A DNA stretch of 64,000 nt from Ifrita kowaldi (taxonomy: Eukaryota; Chordata; Aves; Passeriformes; Cinclosomatidae): assembly GCA_013398055.1 (NCBI GenBank), contig VZRS01001723.1, forward strand, positions 124,001-188,000, in the 5' to 3' direction. The notes under the pieces were generated by a model, which did not search any database, was not told the origin of the DNA, and saw nothing but the letters and a program-made list of their open reading frames with translations. Positions 39,001 to 50,455 of the stretch are shown here, one piece after another. The first letter of the stretch is position 1, and every line of letters starts with the position of its first letter. Position numbers and translations under genes: made by a program.

Positions 39001-42000
39001 ACAAATACCGAGTACTCGGATTGTGCATTACCTGTGTATGTATGTGTTTGCTATGAAAAATACTTCACCCTGTCTGTTCTTGCTGCTGGGTGTGCTCTAT
39101 AAATAAAGTGTGAAATAAAGTTCTATGGTGTTTCTCAAAGCCTGCTTTGCTGCCAAACATGAGAGCTCTAATTTCAGTTCAGAAGTCTGTCTGAATTGAA
39201 TAAGCAATATCCATGTTTATGTGACATAAATTTAATTAAAGAAAACTATCTCCAATCAAACAGTTCTTGCCCTAGAAGATAGAGCAAGTAAACCTGGATT
39301 CATCTGGGGGTCAGAGCTCTCAAGGACAACAATCTGCTGCTTTGTGTTTTTCATGTTTTCTGTTCAATCCACAGCCAAGCAAAACAGGCTGGAAGTGGAA
39401 ATCAAGTATTTCACTTCTGTTTTGCTGCAGTGGCACAGTCCTCGTGTCTTACTGACGTTTTCAGTGTCAGTGGTGCTCTGATTTTTAATAGTTTTATGTA
39501 TCAGACTTTTAATAGCATGTAAGACAAACTGTTGTTCAGATAAGCACAGCTGAATTCCAGCTACTTCCCATGGTAGGGGTAATGAAATTGGTTGCCTTTA
39601 TCCATGTTATGGTATTGTGTACAGCCTAGGACAAATCCATTTATAGCATGGATTGCCATATGTGAGAATGTCGTGTCACTGGTTTTTGTCTGAGCTGAAA
39701 TTGTTTAACAAGTTCCTCTGATATTCTGTCCTTTGAAGATATATCTGATTTCCTCAATTTTAAATTCAGTTTTGTGTGATCATGATTGTAATTGCTGTGT
39801 CAGTTTTCCATAACTCAGCATCCAGCTGCACACAGTGTACAATGATCTCTTCCAACACTTTGGCATTTCCCTTTTCTCCACTGCCCAAACATCTCTCCAA
39901 AACTCAGTGGCAAAACCCCATAAACAATATTATTTCACAGTAAAACCAAAGTCATTGCTTCTGTTGAAGATGGAGGATTTAACTGTTTAGGACTTTTTTC
40001 CAGAATTTTTCATGTCAACTCTCAACAAATTTGTTTAGTTGTTTTCCAAGATAAAATGATTTGACTAGTTTTTGTGCATTGATACCTAGCTGCGGACTTT
40101 GTATCCTTTCAAGCATATGCTCAATCTGTTATTTAATTTTGGAATTCTTTGAAAATTTTGTTAATCTTTTTTTCCATGAGGGAAGAGAGTCCCCATTCTT
40201 CTAGGCTGGCAGAATTACGTTGGTGCCAGTTCGTGTAGAAAGATTTTGTTGTTTTGAAATTCACTACTTCACATCACGATCAGGCCATTCCTCTGCCTTC
40301 CAGCATCTCTTCAGCAGAAGTTACTGGGTTTCAGGAGCTTCCCAAGCTGATCAAACCAGCCTGCCTAGAGCAGTCCTTACTCTCAGGGGACAAGGGTTTG
40401 CTGTTGTTGTCTGGTGTGAGTTTTTCTCAATTACAGTGATTTTCTTTTCTTAAGATGGTGATTTTTCTATCTGTGAGGATTGAGGTTTCCTGTAGATGTT
40501 ACATAAGCTTGATACAAAATTAAGCCTTTGAAACTTAATATTTCCGTGCTTTTACTTTCCACACCTTCAAATGAAAGAACATTTTTTTTGCCAGAAAATC
40601 ACAGAGACTCTCATGTGCATTCCCTTTAATCATTTGCTCTCAACCTTCTTCCTCAAATTAATCCTGTCCTCATCCCCAAGAACTAAGAATCAAAATAAAT
40701 ATTGAAGATAGAATTTTTTTAATCTTGAAATTGTGTTTACTCCAATACAGTTGTGTTTATTCACACACTGTATTTGGTTTTTTATATAATGTTGAGTGCC
40801 TCCAAGGTTTTGTTGACTTCAGTGTGAGAGTTCTTGTTGAGCAGTACTTTTGAAAACATAATCTTTTCCTGAAGTAGGCATTAGATGTATATATATTAGA
40901 GTAACATATACTGAAATAACTAAGTAATTTTTTATTCTTTTCAGTACCAATAATCAGCTATGGAGCATATTAGAGATGTGCCACAACAATAAAGGCCTAT
41001 TTTTTTTTTTCTTCTTGTTTAGTAACCATAATTTTTGATTGTCCCCCGCTGTGGATGCACTAATTTAATGTTGTTCAGTTGTGGTTGATTGAAATTGTAA
41101 ACTTTAGCATAGAATTTAGTGCTTTAATAGTATTAATGAATTCAGTATTGGATTTTTTAAGCACTCACTGGATGAGTGAAGCAATAAATTAGGAGCTCTT
41201 TAGTTCTTCAGCACTGGCTTTGCAGGGGGTTCACTAGAGGTGATTTTGTGGTAAAGGGTTCAGAGCAACTAAGGTGTATTCTCTCCCTTTCTTGTTTCCA
41301 CTTTTCCTTAGACAAGCTGAATTATTTAGGGTGTTGCTCAAAGAGGGCAGGATGATAGCAGTAGCTGTTCCTTAGGAAAGTAAAAGAGTTTGAGAAGCTG
41401 TAAAAGCTGCTGAAACTACTGTCAATTCAGGTTGTGAATTATCATAGTCCCCTTACTACCTCTAGGTCCTCATTTTGGTTGCCCAGGGAAAGTTAGGGGT
41501 TTTTGGTCATGCCTGAGTTTCAGTACAATGGTTGTGAAAGGAAAGACTTTGAACTTTGTTTCAAAATATTTATAGGCTTGATCCATCTAGTATTTAATGA
41601 ATATTTACCCGTTTAATGAGTTTTTCAGGGTGACAATTGCCATAAAAAAATAGTGCATTTGATTTTGTGAGAATCTGCATCCTATCAAAGTGATATGCAC
41701 CTTTCTTGATAAGCTCATCTGATTTCTAAATTCACATGATCCATAGAAGGATTTATATAATACTGGTGGGTTCCAGTACTTTTGTATATAATAATACTTG
41801 GTAAAATACTTCCCTAGGTTTTCACCTCACAAAAATAGAGGTAGTACTTTGTGGTACCTGCAGACAGTACTAATCCTGTCATCTCAGGGCATACTCAGAA
41901 GTTTCTAATGCTTTGTGTGATTGCCATCAGCTTCACCTCACGGCTAGCTGGGTAACAGAATTGTAGGCACTTTGGGTAAGGTAGGTCTTGAAAGTTCAAG

Positions 42001-45000
42001 AGCAAAAACTGGCTGACTTGTGTGTGATGAGTAATCCTCTAGCATTTGTCATCACAAGTAAAGGTTGTAGGTGTCTATTCCTAATTCACAGTCTGTAATA
42101 TATTTGCAATATGAAGCTTATGAAATTTTAGCTTATTGTTTGGGTAACAGGTAAATGAATGTAAAAAATATGAATTTTTTCACCTGCAATAAGCCTGTAA
42201 CTAATCAACCAATTTATGACTCACCTCATGTGTTTTTCATGTGTTTTTGCAGTCTGGGAGTTCCTTTGTCAAATGTGTGCAGTCCTTGCTTCTGCAGAGA
42301 TGAGCACGGAGGTCACTGTGCCGTGTGTTACACACTGGCCTGGATTTGCTTACTCCAGAAACTGACATTTGTGCAAATATGTAGGTGCTGACACTCCACA
42401 CATTCTTGAGGACTTTATTTGTTTTCTTTAATGATGTTGTTAATCAGAGAAAAAGATAATCTGCATTAGCCTGAGGGCAGACTCAGTGAAAATGACACGA
42501 TCAAACTGGGTCACTCTCTTGTTTTATCTCCTTCGTGGTTTATTTATGCAGAGACCCTTGGGTATTCCTGCACAGGCTGAGGCCCCAGTTGCACCCAGGA
42601 GTTGTCCTGAGATGAGGAACATCAGCTCTGAAGCCTCGGGCAGCTGCATGCAAAGCTGGGGGTGTTGAGCAGGGCTTTCCTTGCCCCAGGCAGGAGCTGC
42701 CCTCACTCACAGCATCTCCTGGCCAACACTTGTATCATGTGGTGGCAGTTCTGTTCTTTGCTAAGACATGTGGATCATAGCTGATTTTTTTTTCCTTTTT
42801 TGTGGTACTCAAAAACCAAAAAAATAACCACTTCCTAATTTTTTCTCACCTTTTTTTCCTGCGTTGTCTTTTAGCTTAACAGTTCTTGCCTCCTTTTGTC
42901 GTTTTCTATCCCATCTCAATCCCTTATGGTAGAGCTATTACAACTGAGATTTCTTTGTCAGCTTCTGTTTTGGTACACTGAACAAGTCTGAGTTTTCCAA
43001 TAATGAGATATAGCGAATAAACACTTAAGGATATGGCAGTAAATTAAAAAATGAGCATTGCTTTTCTCTAGTCCAGTTAATATTATCTTGTATATATGTT
43101 GATAAGTCACTTAGATTTACTTAAATACAATGTTAAATACTATAACCTCTTCCCTTGCTGCTTCCCTAAAAAAATAGATATAACATTTCGTATTTGATTA
43201 AGCAGACGTTTTGGAGTAAGATAGAAATGGAAACACAACTTCCCAGGCTGTGGAAGTCTTTTAAGGTTCTACACTAGTTTAAGAAGTTGGTCATAGAAGG
43301 TAACTTGGGATCAACCTACTTTGTTTTTCCCTTGGTTTTGGTTGAGTTCTTAGGAGTCTTTTTTGTCTCTTAGATGAAAGTACATGGTAAGGCTCCCAGA
43401 TATCTCAGATATGATCCAAACTATCCATAGCAAGAATAAATAGACATCCTGTTAACTGCTGTTGTTTGTCATGTTGTATAATAAGTGCTCACCTGCCCAA
43501 GGAGTGCTAAGTACTGTGTAAGGCTGCAAGATTCAGGGGTGCTGGAGAAAGGTTTTGTTTTATTTTAGTTTTTCAAGGTCGAATAGGACTAAGGAATATG
43601 ATAGGTGCCTTTGAAACTTGACAATATTTTAACAGGCTAGAACTGAAGCCTGTTTAAACCTTCCCTTCTGCTTTTGCGTAAATCTGACAATTTTTGAGCT
43701 GAGCACCTTTTCCAATCTAGTTCTGATTATAGAACTGCTAAAAGAGAGCTTTGTAATAGGAATTGATTGCAACTTCAACTCAGGAGCTGTTACTTCCTTT
43801 TCATAATGTTTGCTCCCTCCTTCAGTTTACTCTTTATTAAATCATTCTCTCATGCTGCTTGTTTAACGCCGGCACAGTTATCTAAGTGCTGGCCCATAAC
43901 AAAACATTTGTGGCACAGGTGGTTCAGGGAGCATGGGAGCTCCTCTCAGGCCATCAGCTGCTCAGTGCTTTGGTGTCTGGAAGACAGCTTTCTTAATTTC
44001 ATTAGATAGAAGGTGGTCCAGAAAATTAAACCTGCTGACAATTCTAAGCTGCTGGTTATAGCCTGGTTATTAGTCCTTGTAGTTTCCTGACAGCAATAAT
44101 TGTTCACATTTTTTAAAACTTGAAGATTCAGAAAAACAATGAAAATCAGGTGGAGCATTTAATATGTAATGAAATGAGGGCAGCTTTTATGCTAATGGTC
44201 TTGATTTCTTTTCCCTCTTGTTAGGCTAAATTTTGTTTAAAAATCGTCACCATCACTGTCCCTTTTTAGAGAGAAGAGGAATACATTAAAATGGAGTGGG
44301 TTTTATACTTTTGTGCTTTGTCCTTCTCCAGAATTTTTCTCTGCCCTGGTTGCATTTGTCCAGCATGATTTCAGTATTGGCCTTTTACCTTTATGCTTCA
44401 ACAAGTCTATTTTCCCCCTGTTCCTGTTTTCTGCTTTTCTGCTGATAGCTATTTCAGTAAATAAGTATGATGCTCAAGAACCTTCACTCATGTTTCTGTG
44501 ACTGAATTTACCATAAGGCACACTTATGATTCCCCAGCTGTCATAGCAGCGTAGTCTTACAACCTTTGCCTGGTGTACTGGAGATGATTTTATTTCACCA
44601 TGGAAGCCTGTGAGCATAAGGATGCTCTTTGATTCTGCAATAGTACGGGGAGTCTTTTTTGATTGTGTTTTTTTGTTGTTGCTGTTGTTGTTTTTATTTG
44701 GATTTTTTAATACACAGTAGGGAGTGACAATGTCTGTAGTTTTCTGTCTTTAGTCTAAAGAACTGTTATTCATAACCTTACCTTTACTGTGCTTTATAGA
44801 CTGAACTTCTATATTCGCTGTGTTCAGGCACATTCTCCTTAGCACAGCATGCTGACCACCGGTCTGAGAACCCTTGATTCAAAACTGGTTTCCACTTTTG
44901 CTTTGTGTAATAAGTTGTATGAAGAGCAGTCTCTAAGCTTCATGCCCTGCTTTCTTTATGGTGCACTATATTTGTAAACATGTTTCTTAACTTACTTCAA

Positions 45001-45401
45001 AACATGTTTGTTCTGCCTCATTTATTTGCAGATAACTTACTGTCTCTTGGATCTTTAGCTTCTTGTTCTAACGATTACTTTGAAATATTATTTTAATGAA
45101 CCTATGTAACACATCATTGTATTCTTTTTTTGTGGTTGGACTGCTAATGATACTCATCCATTAAGTAAATGGTTTTGTAAGCAATACAAATGTAATAAAT
45201 AAAGTTAGTCGGCTCTTTTTTTACCAGTTCTGTGCTGATGGGCATACCACATGCTGAGAAGGTAATGTTTCATGACCAGAATATTTCAGGCTCTAGGCAG
45301 CCTGAGAATCTTTGTGTTTAGGTTCAGTCAAAGAGCTTCAGAGAACTTCCTGAACTATGATTTATATACACTAGGGTTTATGATTTTGAATCTGGTTGCA
45401 G
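36080..45401. other. Unique non-coding DNA with possible conserved elements
   Basis: No exon or RNA gene is supported. The stretches at about 36830-37000, 37320-37560 and 38320-38460 are repeat-free and dense in TAAT, ATTA and AACAAA-type motifs, the kind of composition often seen in conserved regulatory elements. The part at 38540-38930 is richer in G and C and carries a 132-codon plus-strand frame (38552-38950) without recognisable domains. Twin AATAAA hexamers at about 39101-39118 have no associated exon. An 11-bp tandem repeat (catgtgttttt twice) is at 42227-42248 and a GTT-type microsatellite at 44674-44692. Confidence 0.5.
44674..44692. repeat. Interrupted GTT microsatellite
   Basis: The stretch tgttgttgctgttgttgtt is a GTT trinucleotide repeat with one GCT interruption, set in a T-rich neighbourhood. 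Confidence 0.85.
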
Positions 45402-46330
45402 TGTCCCTTGGGAGGTAATCCTGAAGGGCAGAGAAGTCCAGGAATGTTAGATATTGTTCAAGAAGGAAATCTTGGCTGTTCTCATGTGCTGAAAGAGGAG
45501 CCAGCAGGGAATAAGACCAGCCTGGCTGAACAGAGAGCTTTGGCTGGAACTCAGGAAAAAAAGAAGTTTATGTTGGAAAAAGGAACAAGCAATGCAGGAC
45601 GTATACAAGGGTGTCATGAGTTTATACAGGGAGAAAATTTAAAGGGTCAGAGCCCAACTAGAACTTAATTAGGTTACTGCCTTAAAAGGCAATAAAAATG
45701 TTTCTATAAATATATTAGCAACTAAAGGAGGCTCAAAGAGAATCTCCATCCTTTATTGGATGGGAGGCAAAACATAATGACAAAGCATGAGGAAAAGGCT
45801 GAGATACTTAGTGCCTTCTTTGACACCAACTGTCCTGTGGGTACCCAGCCCCCAGAGCTGGAAGGCTGGAACGGGGAGTAGAATGAAGCCCCAGCCCCCT
45901 TAACCCAAGGTCAGTGACCGGCTGCACCACTTGGACACACATGTCTGTGGGACCGGATGGGATCCACCCAAAGGTACTGAGGGACCTGCTGGAAGTGCTC
46001 ACTGAGCCACTTTCCATCATTTACCAGCAGTCCAGGCTAATTGGGGAGGTCCTAGTCAACTGGAAGTTGGCAAATGTCACACCCATCTTCAAGAAGTGCT
46101 GGAAGGAGGATCCAGGGAACTGTCAACCTGTCTGATGCTGGGAAAGGTCATGGAGCAGATCATCTTGAGTGCCATCAAGTGGCATGTGCAGGACAACCAG
46201 GGATCAGGCCCAGCCAGCATGGGTTTAGGAAAGGTGGGAACTGCTTGACCCACCTGATCTCCTTCTATGACAGGGTGACCTGCTTAGTGGGTGAGGGAAA
46301 GACTGTGGATGTGTCTACCTAGACTTTTGC
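45402..46330 (+). mobile_element. Internal fragment of a CR1 LINE (ORF2 part, 3' end missing)
   Basis: From about 'gtcccttgggaggta' the sequence follows the middle of a CR1 element on the plus strand: the region between endonuclease and reverse transcriptase, then the N-terminal part of the reverse transcriptase. Diagnostic segments include 'gagctttggctggaactcag', 'gaggaaaaggctgagatact', 'ggatgggatccacccaaagg' and 'gatctccttctatgacaggg'. The match stops near 46330 at the 'tctacctagactt' segment, before the catalytic part of the reverse transcriptase and well before the CR1 3' end. CR1 copies are normally truncated at the 5' end and keep the 3' end, so this copy has lost its 3' part, for example by deletion. 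Confidence 0.9.
45402..46330 (+). pseudogene. CR1 ORF2 remnant (partial endonuclease-RT linker and RT)
   Basis: The reading frame is broken. A frame ending near 45668 gives CR1-like residues such as SPGMLDIVQEGN. A second register at 45938-46132 gives the reverse-transcriptase start with GPDGIHPKVLRDL and NWKLANVTPIFKK. A third segment, back in the first register to 46322, gives LTHLISFYDRVTCLVGEG. These register changes and an internal stop at 46133-46135 show at least two frameshifts. The catalytic YADD region is absent because the fragment ends first. It cannot encode a working enzyme. It is a remnant of a LINE, not a host gene. Confidence 0.85.
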
Positions 46331-49300
46331 GATTACACCTTATATAAATGGCTATAAATAACATAATTTCTTTGACCAGCAAGGATTAGCATTATGACAA
46401 GCTATCTCTGTTAAGAAAAAGTAATATCCAGGTTACAAAAAGTTTAAAATTGTTCTTTCCATGGCTTTATTTTAGCATTTCTAACATGAGCACTTACAGT
46501 GATAACTCAAGGTGGATACTAGGGGTGAATGTTTAGAATAAAGTCATTGCCCCTGCCATCCTAAATGAGGAATTTTCTAAAATGAAAAGAGGTGTTTCCT
46601 TTGAATTCTTGAATGATCAGTAACAAATGTCACTGCAAAACTTCTAGGGATGTGCCAACAGCATAAAAAAATCAAGCTGGGTGTAAGTTAAAAATTTGCT
46701 TGAACTACTAGAGATGGTTCCCTAATGAGATTCACATCACTTGATTTATTTTTTAATATATTTTAATTCTCTAAGGATATCAAAAATCTGTAAATTAGAG
46801 CTCGGGAATGTAATCAGACTTAGTCATGAGAAGGCAAGGTTTAACCACACATATGGAAATGACATAATATTTTACCAGGTAATTATAACTGGATAATTTA
46901 GGTTGAAAGGATGGGTCAGAAGTCCTCTTTGAAATGTTATTAATTCACTGAAGAAATGAGGGTTAGGGTTAGGGCTGAAGAAATGAGAGTTACTATAAAA
47001 AATATTACTTTATCTCTGTTGGAGAAAATAGTGCCTTTGCACTCCTTTCGCTGCTTCAGTAAGACATAAGCCAGATAGTCCAGGCAAGAGTTCACTTCCC
47101 CTAAGATTTTGAAGGCACCTGCCACTTAAGATGAAAACTGATTTTATTAATGTTTTATAAGGTCTTTTACAATCACTACTAATTTTGGAGTAGGTATAGG
47201 GCAAGCATTGTCAGCAAGAATGCTTGTACTGCCCCTGCTTTATATTTTTTCTTTTCTTTCCTTTTTTTTTTGCATAGCATTTTAACATGATTGCCTCAGG
47301 CATTCATTCAGGGAAAGCATAGAGGTGATGGAAAATGGCAATTTTCATGTCTTTCACACATTAGGATGATTTGGGAAAATTATCCCATTTTCTAAATGTC
47401 CCACCATCATGAATTGCACAAAAGATTAGAGTTTGCTTTGATTGAATGGCATTTTTCTTAGGTTTTGACTGCTCTGGACTCTAGTGTCTTCTTGACTGGG
47501 GATTGAAATACGGGTCAGGCTGCAAATGCTGGGTTAAAGTTTTTTACTTGTGGAATTTGACTTTTTTTTTCAAACATCCTTTTTCTTCTACAATGCACTT
47601 AATAAAGCCAAAACCAAATTCAGGTGGCATTTCAGGTTGACGCAAATTAGATTGTTATGTTATCCTAAAACTTAGGCATTTTGGTGAAGAGAGAAATTAA
47701 GGTGAAGTTACGAAGTTAAAACAGATTTGATAATTTTCTTGTGTACTGCATGGAGATGTTAGGTCCTGGGCATACCCTGAAAGAGGAAATCATTCAGGAT
47801 CTTATCCATGATAGACAGATACAGATTAAGCACACAATGCAGAAGTTTTGGGTTGGTTAGGAGATGCTTTCTCTCTGAATTGACTGTTCTGGACCTCTGA
47901 ATCCCTAAATTGCTTTTTTTTTTTGCAATTCATGAAACTCAGATTTTTATTTGTTTATGTTTAAATGCAATACATCCTACAGTTTCAAAGATACTATCCA
48001 GGAGATGCATTAATAATGGAGACATGTCCTACTCTCCAGACACTGGATTCAAGTATCTCAGGAAGGAAAAAAACCCACAAAACAATTGGTAAATATTAAG
48101 ATACTTCTGAGGACTTTTTGCTTTGAGTTTTGGAATGACCATATTTTTCTGATTCAATTCAAAGCTACTAATTTAGAATTGCCATCAGTATAGGGATGTG
48201 TGCAGAAAAATTTGGTGTTTGCTGATAAACTGGAATGTATGGTTAAAAGACAATAAATGGACTTCATTGAGGACCTTTCCTAAATGGTGATCAATTACTC
48301 TTCTAAGGTTTTTGTTTGGTCTTTTTTTCCCCCAGAGAAATTCTGAACTACTTAACAGTAATTTGAAGTTGGCAGGCCATGGACACTTTCCTGTCTGCCC
48401 TCCTTCTGCTGGCCAGCTTTTGTTGGAACATTGCAGTTTTCCCATTTGGAAGTGAAGTGGGAAATGTTGTCCTTTAAATTTTGGCTGTCATGTTAAATTA
48501 GGTCAGACTTTACAGCATGCCATAGCACAAAGTGATGCAGCGTATTATAAACAGAGCCTGCTAAACGTGTGTGCCTTCTATTGCCAGTTGTACATTATTT
48601 GAGAATGAAGTGACTTTCTGCTTATAAATCTTCATTGGATTCATAGCTCTCCTGAAAAGATGAATAGTGGGAATTACTGGGTCCTGCAATGTTGCAAATC
48701 ATTTGTGTTGTTTGACTGTTCTGTTGAAAAATCTATTGCAGTCAACAGCTTCAGTTTTCTGGAGGGTTGAGGTCTGTGCAGAGCACTGAATCACTTAATA
48801 AAATAATTTCTGTGCAGGAAAGTTAAGCATAACACAGTTTGAAGCCCCAGAGATTTTGCAAGTGGCTTTACTGATTTACTGATCTACAGAAATGATTGAA
48901 TTGCTATCAGAAAGGTGAAGAAAAAGTAGGCTTTTTTCTTGCATGTAAGCAGAAGATTGTGAAGGAGAGCTCCACCCATTAGAAAAACTGAGGTATTCTA
49001 TTACCAGTCCGTTAAACCAATCTGTTAAACATGCTGGCAGGAGAAATCCATGATATTGCACTTTTCAGGCTGCTGGTTCTGTTACTGGAAAAGTCATTCC
49101 CTGTGTCAAACCTGGACAAAGGAACTTATGAGAAAAAAAAAATTAAAAACATATCCTGTTCCACCTTCCCTTAAACATTCATAAGATAAGAAAAATGGAT
49201 TGATGTGCATTGTCTAGAAATATTTTGGCCAGATTCTCCACTAACCTGGATATGAATTGAAGAGGGAAACCCATATCCATAAAAAGTACCAAATGGAATA

Positions 49301-49527
49301 ATGTACTTCAGGCACAACGTCCTGATGCAGGTCTTCTGTTAGGTATGGAAAATCAGTCAGACGTCACAGTGCTGGCTGTACTAGCTGGGATTCTTTTTTA
49401 TTTGCCATACATCGTGCCAGGTGTGATATTGTCACAGGTGTTTCCTGCCACCACTGGCTGATCAGCAATTGCACCATGCAGGAGACAACAACTCAGCACA
49501 GGGATCGATAGAAGCGCCAGGCCAGCG
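46331..49527. other. Unique AT-rich non-coding DNA
   Basis: No gene is recognised. The notable structure is the telomeric-repeat insertion at 46948-46987, listed separately. A T-rich tract (about T10) lies near 47264. Open frames up to 86 codons on the minus strand (48185-48445) show no domain. Confidence 0.55.
46948..46987. repeat. Interstitial telomeric repeat flanked by 13-bp direct repeats
   Basis: Fourteen bases of telomeric sequence, ggttagggttaggg (46961-46974), sit between two identical 13-mers ctgaagaaatgag at 46948-46960 and 46975-46987. The arrangement looks like a short piece of (TTAGGG)n added at a staggered double-strand break, with the target duplicated during repair. Slippage cannot easily create new telomeric units within an unrelated unit. 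Short interstitial telomeric insertions of this type are known in vertebrate genomes; the mechanism here is inferred from structure only. Confidence 0.8.
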
Positions 49528-50452
49528 TGTCTTGATTTGAAAGACAGGCGTCTGTCCAGGAGGGCAGGAGCTTCCCCTGAAATTGAAAAATGCAACCACC
49601 CCTTCCCTCCGAATTATTATAATTTTGAAATTAAGGGGCTTTCAGGCAAAGATATGACGGTTAGGAATAACAGTTCTTTACTAATACATATAACAAGGCA
49701 AACAAACAAGAATAACTCCGGCAGCAGCAGGAGACAGAACCACAGACCCAATACCAGTGTCTCTCAGCCGCAGGCCGTGGGCACTTTCCCCTCTGGTGCA
49801 GTTCTGCTCACAGCCGGCAGGCCCGGGGTCCCGGGGAGGGGAAATGGACGAAAGAGCTTCACAGACCCTCCGGACAGCTGATCCTGGTGTCCGGCCGGAC
49901 CCTCGGGAACAGCAGGCTGGAACAGCAGAGGCGAGCACAGATCCCAGGTGGCAGACAAGATGTATCAGGAGCTGCAGCAGGAATCCCGGGAGGTCCCAGC
50001 CGGCAAAAAGTGTGCAGGGGCTACAGAGTAGCGAAGGATTGGAGCGGCTACGGAGGCAGGGCAGCCACAGCCCGACCCCCAGCGAGCAGGGAAAAAAGGT
50101 GGTCTCAGGAATCCAGGTTTTCTCCGGTAGATTGAAAAACCAGCTGAAAAGCAGCAAAGTTCTGACGAACTGCCTCTGAGCCCGGCCAGCACCAACAGTC
50201 CTGATTGTACCCAAACCCAGGTGAAAGACGAGTAGTCCGAGCGACCCCCCACCCTCTGTGGCCCGGACCTTTGTTTGGCTTAAGCACCCAGCCATTTATC
50301 GTCCTGGCAACACTATGGGGAAAATTCTTTAAGAGAGAAAAAAAAAAAACCAAAACAGAAGGGGAACTCCCAAAACCCCAACACAGTGGAAGACTATTGT
50401 TTAATCTGATTTCTGGTGCTCGTGGTGTCCTCAAAATAGGGAGTGTGTAACA
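49528..50452 (-). mobile_element. Long CpG-rich ERV LTR (ERVL-like)
   Basis: On the minus strand the right side begins TGTTACACACTCCC and the left side ends 'GACGCCTGTCTTTCAAATCA' then AGACA, preceded by a segment (CATTTTTCAATTTCAGGGG) that I associate with the U5 end of avian ERVL-type LTRs. The central part (about 49770-50280) is dense in CpG. A TATA-like GATAAATGG on the minus strand maps to 50292-50300. A long minus-strand frame of 204 codons (49681-50295) and opposing plus-strand frames are by-products of the GC-rich LTR, not genes. I could not find a convincing TSD: the left flank is cagcg and the right flank acagg or ggtgt, so the right boundary may be off by a few bases or trimmed. 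Confidence 0.7.
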
Positions 50453-50455
50453 ACA

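Noticed and set aside
39095..39122. Two close AATAAA signals suggesting the 3' end of a gene
   Set aside because: Hexamers are common in AT-rich DNA, and no exon or other transcript feature could be tied to them.
49681..50295. 204-codon open frame on the minus strand, the longest in the window
   Set aside because: It lies wholly inside the GC-rich LTR at 49528-50452, with competing open frames on both strands. GC-rich LTRs lack stop codons by composition, and the translation has no domain character.
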